Positions 1 to 7,477 of a DNA stretch of 64,000 nt are shown one piece after another. Source of the DNA: a bacterium (GTDB taxonomy: Bacteria > CAIWAD01); NCBI GenBank assembly GCA_030429345.1, contig JAUIFJ010000011.1, forward strand, positions 70,795 to 134,794. The letters are read 5' to 3'. The translations under genes were made by a program, and so were the position numbers. The notes below the pieces were generated by a model. It did not search any database. It had not been told where the DNA came from and saw nothing but the letters and a program-made list of their open reading frames with translations. Position 1 is the stretch's first letter. Each line of letters begins with the position of its first letter.

Positions 1-827
1 AAACCGCGCTGGCGCAGGCTGCTGAAGGCGGCATCGGAGAGAAGCACGCGCAGGACCAGGTTCTGTTGCGGATCCAGCGATACACGGCAATGGAACCCGT
101 CGGGAGATCGTATCACGTCCGTGCCGTCTGTTCGCGTTGAGGACAGGAAGGACGGCACGGGGTCAGGGAGGTCCCCGGCGGCAGCCAGGATCTGCTCATC
201 CTGTTGCACCAGGGCCCAGCGAATGTGATCCTGGGCGCAGGCCTGTCGCAGGCTCTGTCCCATACCCGACAGGCGACGAAGGCCCAGCCATTCCTCGGCG
301 CGGATCGCCGCGCAGGCGAAGCCGCCATGATCCGTGATCACAGCGACGGCGAAGACCTGTCCCTCCGGAGGGCCCACCAGGCCCAGCTTGCGTTCCCGAA
401 GCTGGCTGGGGGAATGCTTCGCGGCAAGGGCCTTCGCAATTTCCTCGAGCAGCATGCTGTCGTCGGTGGTGGCTTCCTGTACCTTCACGGATGAGTCGAA
501 ACGGGCCAGCAGGGCGACGCCTCCCCGACCCAGCAGAGTGCCCAGGTCCGTCCAGGCAGCCGACTCTGCCTGTGCCGCAAGCCAGGCAGCCGCAAAAAGC
601 TGATCCGTCAAGGATTCACTGAGCAAGGCTTCCGAGTTCCGGGCCTGGAGCACGGCCTGCTGAATGCGGTCCGCCAGTTCCCCGGCCTGCACTCCAGCGA
701 GGGTTTCCAGGTTGCGCTCCAGTGAGCGCTGCTCCCAGAAGGCAGCTGCAAGCAGCAGCAGGGCCAGGAGCACAAGAGGAACCAGCCGGGTGCGGATGTG
801 AGTCCGGTCCATGGCCGAATATGCCAT
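1..827 (-). CDS. Membrane-anchored sensor-like protein, 5' part only (runs off left edge)
   Basis: This minus-strand frame stays open from the start near 827 to the window edge, giving about 275 residues of the N-terminus. The protein opens with a basic stretch and one hydrophobic segment (about residues 13-29 of the longer form), followed by an Ala/Leu/Glu-rich region of helical character without a recognisable catalytic motif. That layout is typical of the periplasmic sensory part of a membrane sensor kinase or chemoreceptor, but the signalling half lies outside the window, so the class is inferred. Two in-frame ATGs are possible, at 827 and 812; a GGGA run lies just before 827 and nothing better precedes 812. 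A dyad repeat at 940-966 lies about 113 bp upstream, in the same orientation as a copy upstream of the channel gene at 44902. Confidence 0.55.
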   Translation of the reverse strand, partial: MAYSAMDRTHIRTRLVPLVLLALLLLAAAFWEQRSLERNLETLAGVQAGELADRIQQAVLQARNSEALLSESLTDQLFAAAWLAAQAESAAWTDLGTLLGRGGVALLARFDSSVKVQEATTDDSMLLEEIAKALAAKHSPSQLRERKLGLVGPPEGQVFAVAVITDHGGFACAAIRAEEWLGLRRLSGMGQSLRQACAQDHIRWALVQQDEQILAAAGDLPDPVPSFLSSTRTDGTDVIRSPDGFHCRVSLDPQQNLVLRVLLSDAAFSSLRQRG

Positions 828-939
828 TCCCGTGTGGCTTCAATAAGGAAGGGCGTGGAACAAGGCGCCCGGGTTCCGCGGCATGCCGGAGTGTCCAGTT
901 TGCCGGAAAGAGTGTTAGGGATTTTTTTGGCAATAAAGC

Positions 940-966
940 TGTGCACTGTGAGTAGGAGCGTGCACA
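940..966 (-). repeat. 27-bp dyad element, copy 1 (TGTGCAC-N13-GTGCACA)
   Basis: A perfect 7-bp inverted repeat, TGTGCAC and GTGCACA, encloses a 13-nt spacer. Read on the minus strand it is followed by AGCTTT. The same arms, spacer length and right-hand flank recur at 44751-44777 and 55274-55300. This copy is intergenic, downstream of the small gene ending at 995 and about 113 bp upstream of the sensor-like gene. It could be a transcription-factor operator or a dispersed repeat; the sequence does not decide. Confidence 0.75.
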
Positions 967-994
967 CTTCGCACTTCTCCCTCCCACCCCAGCC

Positions 995-1372
995 TCAGGC
1001 CGTCCGGCTATACAGCCTGGAGCTGTGCGGCGGCCGGGCGCTGTGCGTACGCAGTTCGCTGACTGTAATCCCTTCCGAGGCCAGTCCGCTGAAGACCCGC
1101 TCGCGATTCTGTTCCGGGTCTCCCATGAACAGGCTGTAGTCCGGATCGATCAGAACCACCCGCTGGCTGTCGCTGGCCAGGACTTCCTGCACGAGCGATT
1201 CGATCCAGGGGCGCGGGGAGCCCAGGCGCGTTGCCAGATCCACCTCGCGGATCCGGTCCATGGACAAGCTGCGGCCACCCCAGGCGCTCAGACCGCGCAC
1301 GGCATCGGCCCTGTCGCGGAAGTGGATCATCAGCGGTACGGTCGGGTTCTTTGTGGGAAGGCTCTGCTTCAT
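995..1372 (-). CDS. Hypothetical protein, 125 aa
   Basis: I do not recognise this protein. The start at 1372 is well supported by an AGGAGA ribosome-binding site a few bases upstream on the minus strand. The product is soluble, with no signal peptide or membrane segment, and is mixed in charge. It contains an Arg-rich central part and a segment reading VVLIDPDYSLFMGD around residues 72-85 that resembles a beta-strand followed by an acidic loop. It precedes the sensor-like gene on the same strand, but about 170 bp and a repeat element separate them, so a shared transcript is uncertain. Confidence 0.6.
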   Translation of the reverse strand: MKQSLPTKNPTVPLMIHFRDRADAVRGLSAWGGRSLSMDRIREVDLATRLGSPRPWIESLVQEVLASDSQRVVLIDPDYSLFMGDPEQNRERVFSGLASEGITVSELRTHSARPPHSSRLYSRTA

Positions 1373-1547
1373 GGTGGTCTCCTTTGGTTGTTTGCCGCAG
1401 GATCGCTGGGGGGTGAGACATTTTATGACTGACAGGGCTGGGGGGATCTGGACTGAATAACGTTGTTCGTTACAGATCTTTGATTTCCATAGGGTTTAAA
1501 GCTATTGACAGTTTGTTGGTCTTGTCCCTTTTTAGGTCTTCCGGCCT

Positions 1548-1563
1548 GCCTATAATAGTAGGC
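1548..1563 (+). promoter_or_regulatory. Candidate promoter -10 with overlapping dyad, upstream of the selenoprotein gene
   Basis: TATAAT at 1551-1556 lies inside the inverted repeat GCCTA-N6-TAGGC. No good -35 sits at 17 bp; the TTGACA at 1505-1510 is 40 bp away and cannot pair with it. If this promoter is used, the transcript has a leader of about 225 nt before the start codon at 1789. I found no known riboswitch signature in that leader. The rest of 1373-1788 holds no convincing gene. Confidence 0.35.
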
Positions 1564-1788
1564 GGGTTTCCAGTACCTGAACCGCGCCGCTGTCCGGATC
1601 GGCGCAAAGTCGGCCAGGCAAAGCCGTTTTCAGCGTTGAATTCTGCCGATACCTCGTGTATCACGCCCATCGAGGGGCCGATGGCACGAAACAGTCCGTG
1701 CTCCAGTGCCGAATGGGCGCCCGCGCGGAATGGAAACATACCGGAATCGAAAAAGACAACTGCATCCTCAGAACGAAAGGAACCGTCT

Positions 1789-3600
1789 ATGCGTAAGGCA
1801 ATCCTTCTTGGCGCCATGGTGGCTGGCCTTGCCGTGTCTGCCCACGCCGAGTACGCGATTGGCGAAACTCCGCCGGACTTCACCTGCGACACCACGTTGC
1901 CGGGCGAATTCGGTGCGGAGTGGAACCTGTATGAACACCGCGGCCAGGTCGTGCTGATCAACTTCGGGGCCACGTGGTGACCGGCTTGTAATACGGAGTT
2001 TCCGCATTTACAAACCGATTTTCGCGAAGTCTACAGTGAAGCCGAGCTGGAGATCGTCCACATTGACACCGACGGTATTTCGGCCAGTGCGCTGAACAAC
2101 CACTGGAGTCAATACAACCCGACCTTCCCCATCCTGCAGGGCTGCAACAGCATCTATGGCCCCTACGGCACGGGTTACATCCCCCACACCACCATCCTGG
2201 ACACCGAGGGCATCGTCCGCGGCAACTGGGTCGGCTACAGCAGTGGAGTCGGCGCCGAAATGGCCGCCATCATCGAGCAGTTCGCCTCCATCGACCATCC
2301 TGCCCTGGCCATCGAGATGCTCGAACTGAGTGGCGACGCCAACGGCGACGGCCGCCCGGATCCGGGTGAGACCATCGACCTGGCCCTGACCCTGGTCAAT
2401 CCCGGCATCGCCGTGGACGGCACCAGCATCAGTGCCACCTTGACCTGCAGCGATCCCGGCATCACCGTGCTGAACGACATGGTCACCTTTGCCGACTGCC
2501 CCGCGGGCGGCACCACCACGGGTGACGCCATGTTCAGCTTCAGCGTTGCCGAGGGCACCGATCCCTTCTTCGCCACCTTCTCCTTCGAGATGTCGGCGGA
2601 TTACGAAGGCGCCAGCGAGCCCTTCATTTCCATGGAAGACCAGATGGTCCGCATCGGCCGTCCCGCCACCCTGGTGGTCGACAGCGACGGTCCGGACGAC
2701 GATAACGAGACTTTCCTGACCAGCGAACTGGCCAGCCGCGGCATCGGCTATGATGTCTGGGCCACCCCCACCACCGGTGAGATCGACGGCGACGAGCTGA
2801 TGCGCTATGATCGCGTCTATTGGCTGGGCGGCACGAATCCCAACGACCTGATGGCGACGGAAGCCTTCGGCCTGGCCGCCTTCCTGGACAACGGCGGCGA
2901 GCTGATCATGAGCAGCCAGTACGCCACCGACAACAGCGAGAACAGCCAGTTCATCGAGGACTACTTCGGCGTGCAGCTGGAGCAGGACCTGGGTGTGACC
3001 ACCTTCCTGCTGGAAGGCGTCGAGGGCGATCCCTACTTCGGCAACACCAACTTCGTCATCACCGGCAGCGGCGGCGCCTCGAACAACGAGCATCCCGACC
3101 GCCTGATGGTGACCGGCGACCACGCTACCGGCTTCACCACCTGGTTGCAGGGCGGCGGCACAGGCGGTGTCTATGTCGAGACCGACGACTACAAGGCGAT
3201 TTTCATGGGCTTCCCGGTGGAGGCTGCGCGTACGCACAGCAGCTATCCCAACAGCCTGACCATGGACACCTTCCTGGACCGCGCGGAGAACTTCTTCAGC
3301 GGCAACACCAGTGTGGGCGAGCCGGCCCTGGCCAGCGAGTTCCGCATTGAAGGCGCCTGGCCGAATCCCTTCAACCCGAGCACGATGCTATCCTTCACCC
3401 TGCCCCAGGCTTCGAATGTGAACTTCACGGTTTACAATACCCTGGGCCGCAAGGTGGCGAACATCGAAGGCGGCGCCCTGCCCGCCGGCACCCATGAGGT
3501 GACGGTTGACGGCAGCGCCCTCGCCAGCGGCCTCTACTTCATCCAGATGAGCGCCGACGAGCAGGTCCGCGACCTGATCAAGGTGAGTCTGGTCAAGTAG
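1789..3600 (+). CDS. Probable selenoprotein: thioredoxin-fold, T9SS-exported, Sec at codon 64 (TGA 1978-1980)
   Basis: The frame starts at ATG 1789 with a signal peptide (about residues 1-20) and reads into a TlpA/AhpC-like thioredoxin domain. At the redox motif it reads FGATW-TGA-PAC, so TGA occupies the first position of a W-C-x-x-C motif. The same frame continues without interruption through the rest of the thioredoxin fold (residues about 65-160), a long beta-rich middle and a T9SS type A sorting domain (PNPFNPST at 525-532, ending near residue 603). Reading TGA as selenocysteine gives a 603-residue protein with U64-P-A-C67. An ordinary caller would split it into a 63-residue fragment and a 446-residue ORF from 2260. 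A thiol/selenol oxidoreductase role at the cell surface or outside follows from the motif and sorting domain and is inferred. No selA, selB, selC or selD lies in the window. Confidence 0.85.
1982..2017 (+). promoter_or_regulatory. SECIS-like hairpin directly after the Sec TGA
   Basis: The bases after TGA 1978-1980 fold into a stem: CGG 1982-1984 with CCG 2015-2017, TTGTAA 1986-1991 with TTACAA 2008-2013, and an upper CGG/CCG stem (1994-1996 with 2002-2004) closed by an AGTTT loop at 1997-2001. The apical loop G is about 17 nt after the TGA, in the usual range for bacterial SECIS elements. The stem uses TTA, TTT, CAT, AAT and CAA codons that are rare in this GC-rich gene, which suggests selection on the RNA. 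Folding was done by eye only. Confidence 0.7.
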
Positions 3601-3623
3601 ACCGATTCCCGGATGTATCCGGA

Positions 3624-3655
3624 GCCCCGCGATCGCTTGGATCGCGGGGCTTTTT
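3624..3655 (+). terminator. Rho-independent terminator after the selenoprotein gene
   Basis: A perfect 11-bp GC-rich stem, GCCCCGCGATC with GATCGCGGGGC (3624-3634 and 3640-3650), has a 5-nt loop and is followed immediately by TTTTT. It lies 24 nt after the stop codon at 3600. Confidence 0.93.
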
Positions 3656-3747
3656 CACTTTTTCCACATGGCGGTACCGGAGACGCAAGTTCCGCTTTCA
3701 TCGGTCGATATTCTGGAAAGAGACCCCTCTGAATCGGAAACGGAGCC

Positions 3748-4107
3748 GTGAGCGAAATCAGGCCTGAACACTGCATCCTCCTGGCGGATGATGAAGCCGT
3801 CCTGCTGAAGACCTGCGCCCAGCTGCTGAACCTGCTGGGCTATGAAGTGGTGACGGCGGAAAACGGCCTGCGCGCCCTGGACCTGTTCCAGGAAAGCCCG
3901 GAGCGCTTCTCGCTGGTCATGGTGGACGAGAACATGCCCAAGCTCACCGGACGCGAAGTCTGCAAGCGGATCCGCCAGTCCTTCCCGGACCAGAAGGTGC
4001 TCATCTGTTCCGGGTACCGGGACATGAGAGACTGCGATCTGCCCAACCTGCACAAGCCCTACAGCCTGGGCGATCTTGAATCCACCCTGAACAGCCTGCT
4101 CCCCTAG
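3748..4107 (+). CDS. Single-domain response regulator (REC)
   Basis: This 119-residue protein is a stand-alone receiver domain. The acidic pair D14-D15, phospho-acceptor D60 (in VMVDENMP), S88 and K103 (in LHKPYS) match the conserved CheY positions in order and spacing. There is no output domain, so it would act as a phosphate-accepting signalling or relay protein in the cytoplasm. The start is a GTG at 3748. It follows the terminator at 3624-3655 and precedes rlmN by 96 bp. No histidine kinase is adjacent, so its partner is unknown. Confidence 0.88.
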   Translation: MSEIRPEHCILLADDEAVLLKTCAQLLNLLGYEVVTAENGLRALDLFQESPERFSLVMVDENMPKLTGREVCKRIRQSFPDQKVLICSGYRDMRDCDLPNLHKPYSLGDLESTLNSLLP

Positions 4108-4203
4108 CGCAATGGCTTCAGGCCCTGCAGTTCCGGCCGCTTCTCCAGCGGCTCGAGCGGGGTCCGTCTTTGAATATCTTGGCTTCGGGGCTATCTTTCC
4201 CGG

Positions 4204-5253
4204 ATGCAAAAAAGTGCCTGCGATTCACGCCCCAATCTTTGCGGCCATACCCCTGTCGAGCTGGCGGAACTCTTCCGCGAGCGCGGGGAGGCCTCGTGGC
4301 GTTCGGACCAGGTCTTCCAGTGGATCCACAAGAAGCAGATCTTCGATTTCGGCGAGATGAGCAACCTGGGCAAGGGGCTCCGCGAGCAGCTTGCCGGCGA
4401 GTTCGCGACCATGGACCTGGTCGCCGTGAGACATGCCGTCAGCCGGATCAGCGACTGCGAGAAGTTCCTCTTCCGCCTCTCGGACGGGGAGCACATCGAA
4501 TCCGTCTGGATGGATTTCGGGGACCGGCAGACCCTCTGCGTCTCGAGCCAGGTGGGATGCGCAATGGGCTGCAGCTTTTGTGCGACAGCGACCATGGGGC
4601 TCAAGCGCCACCTGCAGGCCGACGAGATCCTGCAGCAGGTGCTCTACGTGCAATCCCTGCCGGGGAAGGACCTGCGCAACATCGTCTTCATGGGCATGGG
4701 CGAGCCCCTGCACAACTTCGACGAGGTCGATCGCGCCGTCCGCCTGCTCAATGACCCCCTCGGCATGGCCATCGGCGCGCGGCGTATCACCGTGTCGACT
4801 TCCGGCCTGGTGCCGCAGATCCGTCGCCTGGCCGACGAGGGCGTGCCCTGCAGGCTGGCCGTGAGCCTCAACGCGGTCAACGATCCGCTGCGCGGCGAAC
4901 TGATGCCGATCAACCGCAAATGGGGGCTGGACGAGCTCTTCGATGCCTGTCGCTACTGGACCGACAAACGCAAGGACCGTGTGACTTTCGAGTACATCCT
5001 CATGGATGGGGTCAACGATGCCGAAGAGGACCTGAAGGGCCTGCGCAGCCGGCTCTCCCGCCTGCCCTGCAAGCTGAACCTGATCTACTACAACCCGACG
5101 GACCGCGGCTACCGCAGCAGCGAGACGCGTGTATACGACCGCTTCTTCGAGGCGCTGAGGAACTCGCCCTTCGCCGTCACCCTGCGCCAGAACATGGGAA
5201 CCGACATCAGCGCCGCCTGCGGGCAGCTGCTCGTAGAGGAGAGTCGCGGCTGA
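4204..5253 (+). CDS. rlmN: RlmN, 23S rRNA/tRNA adenine-C2 methyltransferase
   Basis: A 349-residue radical-SAM enzyme of the RlmN/Cfr family, which methylates C2 of A2503 in 23S rRNA and A37 of certain tRNAs. The iron-sulfur cluster motif is C119-x3-C123-x2-C126, followed by the family signature FMGMGEPLHN. The C-terminal catalytic cysteine is C339, in GTDISAACGQL. The mechanism also needs a cysteine that forms the RNA adduct. The length is normal for the family. The stop TGA overlaps the ATG of the glycosyltransferase (5253), so translation is probably coupled, although the functions are unrelated. Confidence 0.96.
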   Translation: MQKSACDSRPNLCGHTPVELAELFRERGEASWRSDQVFQWIHKKQIFDFGEMSNLGKGLREQLAGEFATMDLVAVRHAVSRISDCEKFLFRLSDGEHIESVWMDFGDRQTLCVSSQVGCAMGCSFCATATMGLKRHLQADEILQQVLYVQSLPGKDLRNIVFMGMGEPLHNFDEVDRAVRLLNDPLGMAIGARRITVSTSGLVPQIRRLADEGVPCRLAVSLNAVNDPLRGELMPINRKWGLDELFDACRYWTDKRKDRVTFEYILMDGVNDAEEDLKGLRSRLSRLPCKLNLIYYNPTDRGYRSSETRVYDRFFEALRNSPFAVTLRQNMGTDISAACGQLLVEESRG

Positions 5254-6149
5254 TGCAATCCCCGCAGGCGAAGGCGCCGCGCGTCTCGATCGTCATTGTG
5301 CACTACAACACGCTGGAGCTTACGCGTGCCTGCCTGCGCAGCATCGAGCGGGATGCCGCGGACCTGGCCGTAGAGACCTGGCTGGTCGACAACGGCAGCG
5401 ATGACGGTTCGGGATTCACCCTGGCGAAGGAGTTTCCCTGGATTCGCCATGAACGCAGCGATGCCCGCCTGGGATTCGCCGCGGCCAACAACCTGGCCGC
5501 CCGCAAGGCAGGGGGCGAGTTCCTGCTCTTCCTCAATTCGGACACGGAACTGCGCAACCGCGTGTTGCAGCAGCATTGCGTTTTCATGGACGAGCACCCG
5601 CAGTGCGCGCTGAGCGGCTGTCGGCTGCTCCGCCAGGACGGCAGCCTGGACCGGGCCTGCCGCAGGAGCTTCCCCACGCCGCTGGTTTCCCTCTACAAGG
5701 TCCTGGGGCTGAACGCGCTCTTCCCGAAGGTGAAGCACTTCTCGCGCTACGACCTGAGCTACCTGCCGGAAAACGAACGCTACCCCATCGACTGCGGAGT
5801 CGGCGCCTTCCTCTTCTGCCGCCGGGAAGTGGTCCTGCCCCTGGGGCCCTTCGACGAGGACTATTTCTTCTACGGCGAGGACATCGACCTGTGCTACAAG
5901 GTCCGCGAGGCAGGGCACGACATCTGGTATTTGGGCGACATTGACATCCTGCATCACAAGCGCGGCACGAGCCTGCGCAACGGAAGCTGGGTGATCCACC
6001 ACTTCCATCGCAGCATGTGGATCTTCTATCGCAAGCACTACCGACACCGCTATCCCTTCTTCGTCAACTGGATGGTCTATGCCGGCATCGGCCTGCGCTG
6101 GCTGTCGGTCCGCGCGGCGGGAGCCATGCTTGGAAGGCGGGGGGCGTGA
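5253..6149 (+). CDS. Family 2 glycosyltransferase (rhamnosyltransferase-like)
   Basis: A 298-residue GT-A glycosyltransferase. The N-terminal VSIVIVHYNT strand and VDNGSDDGS segment are the nucleotide-sugar binding region; LNSDTEL is the metal-binding DxD equivalent; a GPFDEDYFFYGEDIDLCYKV segment marks the acceptor and catalytic region shared with WbbL/RfbN-like rhamnosyltransferases. It likely adds a sugar to a lipid-linked envelope glycan on the cytoplasmic face. The start is the ATG overlapping the rlmN stop. Its own stop overlaps the next start (GTG 6146), a sugar-phosphate transferase, which supports a shared polysaccharide role. The exact sugar cannot be read from sequence. Confidence 0.9.
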   Translation: MQSPQAKAPRVSIVIVHYNTLELTRACLRSIERDAADLAVETWLVDNGSDDGSGFTLAKEFPWIRHERSDARLGFAAANNLAARKAGGEFLLFLNSDTELRNRVLQQHCVFMDEHPQCALSGCRLLRQDGSLDRACRRSFPTPLVSLYKVLGLNALFPKVKHFSRYDLSYLPENERYPIDCGVGAFLFCRREVVLPLGPFDEDYFFYGEDIDLCYKVREAGHDIWYLGDIDILHHKRGTSLRNGSWVIHHFHRSMWIFYRKHYRHRYPFFVNWMVYAGIGLRWLSVRAAGAMLGRRGA

Positions 6150-7477
6150 TCGCCCGCTACCTGCTGCGCTTCGCCCTGGCCGTGCTCGACCTGTCGGCCC
6201 TGCTGATCGCCGCCGGCCTTGGCTGGTGGCTGCGCTTCGAGATCCTGCCGCGTTTCCTGCCGGGCATGGTTCATGTGACACAACCCATGGGCAAGATGAC
6301 CGGCTTCCTGGTCTTCTGCGCCCTGGCCCAGCTCTTCTTCGCCGCGAACAGCGGCCTGTACCACTTCCGGACCAACATCTTCCGCCAGCAGTTCTTCGGC
6401 AGCCTGCGCACCGTCTCCCTGCTCTTCCTGCTGGTCGTCGCCTACCTGGTCGTCTTCAAGATCAACTTCGAGTTCAGCCGCCTGGCGACGCTGATGAGCA
6501 TGCTCATCCTGGCTATCCTGATGCCGGTGCTGCGATTCGTCTTCCTGCGGCTTGTCGTCCGAGTCGGAGTGTTGCGGCTGCCTGCGCTGTTGATCGGGAC
6601 GGAAAGCGCCCGCAAGGCCTTCGCCGAGCACATGGAAGACCGGCACTTCGAGCGTCAGACACGCGTATTGGCGCGCCTCTCGCCGGACGAACTGATCGAT
6701 CCGGAAAACCACCTGCTGCGGGAGGAGTGGGATCGTCGCATCGAGCAGATGATCCGCTCCGACGGGCTGGGGAAGATCGTGATCCTGATGGAGGGCCTGC
6801 CGCGCCGGCAGCTGGTGGCCCTGCTGCGCGAATTCGAGATCCGCCTGAAGTACATCCAGCTCGTGCCGGACGCGCCCTCGCTGGCCCTGGTCGGCAGCAC
6901 GCCGGTCGAGACGGACAATGCCCTGATGCTCAGCCTGCGCCAGACCCTGATGCGTCCGGCGGCGCGGATCACAAAGCGCCTCGTGGACAATCTGCTGATT
7001 CTGCCCTTCCTGCTTCCCCTGGGCCTGCTGCTGTTCCTTTGCCTGCCCTTCTTCCGCGGGAAGCCCCTGACGCGTATACAGCGCTTTGACCTGGAGGGGC
7101 GCCCTTTCCATCTCTGGCAGTTGGCGGTCGACTACGAGCGCGGCGGTTTCCTGTTCCAGAGCGGCCTCTACAAGCTCCCGGAGATCCTGGGCATCCTGAC
7201 CGGACGCCAGGCCCTGGTCGGTCCGGCGCCGCTGATCGAGCGCGAACTGGGCGAGTATCACCACATGAGCGGGGCCCTGCGCCGTGTCCGGCCCGGCATG
7301 ACGGGCCTGTGGCAGATCAGCGATTTCGGCTATTTCAACGCGGATCACCGCATGGCGCTGGACCTGTACTACGCCATGAACTGGTCCCCGCTGCTGGACC
7401 TGCGCATTCTCGCGGAGTCCGGGTGGAAAGGCGTCTACAGCCTCTTCCGTCCCCGCCAGGGAGGCATGCGTGCCTAG
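6146..7477 (+). CDS. Undecaprenyl-phosphate sugar phosphotransferase (WcaJ/WbaP-like)
   Basis: This 443-residue polytopic protein would transfer a sugar-1-phosphate to undecaprenyl phosphate, the first step of exopolysaccharide or O-antigen assembly. Several N-terminal membrane segments fall in about residues 5-25, 45-70 and 90-150. A Rossmann-like middle domain follows, then a re-entrant membrane helix near 285-310 and the catalytic bacterial sugar transferase domain. Its signatures are visible: GPAPLIERE, RPGMTGLWQISD and LDLYYAMNWS. The GTG at 6146 overlaps the preceding stop and puts the first hydrophobic segment right at the start. It overlaps murE by 8 bp. Confidence 0.92.
   Translation: MIARYLLRFALAVLDLSALLIAAGLGWWLRFEILPRFLPGMVHVTQPMGKMTGFLVFCALAQLFFAANSGLYHFRTNIFRQQFFGSLRTVSLLFLLVVAYLVVFKINFEFSRLATLMSMLILAILMPVLRFVFLRLVVRVGVLRLPALLIGTESARKAFAEHMEDRHFERQTRVLARLSPDELIDPENHLLREEWDRRIEQMIRSDGLGKIVILMEGLPRRQLVALLREFEIRLKYIQLVPDAPSLALVGSTPVETDNALMLSLRQTLMRPAARITKRLVDNLLILPFLLPLGLLLFLCLPFFRGKPLTRIQRFDLEGRPFHLWQLAVDYERGGFLFQSGLYKLPEILGILTGRQALVGPAPLIERELGEYHHMSGALRRVRPGMTGLWQISDFGYFNADHRMALDLYYAMNWSPLLDLRILAESGWKGVYSLFRPRQGGMRA

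Noticed and set aside
608-967. Minus-strand ORF with CTLLLTVHSF and a similar frame at 55264 (CTLLLTDHSF) as a conserved small protein
   Set aside because: The similarity is confined to the 27-bp dyad and its flank; outside it the reading frames diverge and no ribosome-binding site is present. The shared DNA element explains it.
1505-1556. TTGACA at 1505-1510 and TATAAT at 1551-1556 as one sigma-70 promoter
   Set aside because: The hexamers are 40 bp apart instead of about 17, so they cannot form a single promoter.
1978-1980. Reading the TGA as a true stop producing a short 63-residue protein
   Set aside because: The frame and the thioredoxin fold continue for 540 codons on the other side, the missing residue is the catalytic Cys, and a SECIS-like hairpin follows. 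A sequencing error is possible but fits less well.
2008-3237. A 409-codon minus-strand ORF over the selenoprotein gene
   Set aside because: Compositional artefact of high GC; the plus strand has signal peptide, thioredoxin fold and T9SS domain.
4920-5252. Longer glycosyltransferase ORF starting at 4920
   Set aside because: This part is out of frame with rlmN, which it overlaps, and shows only Arg/Pro-rich shadow sequence; ATG 5253 starts at the GT-A fold.
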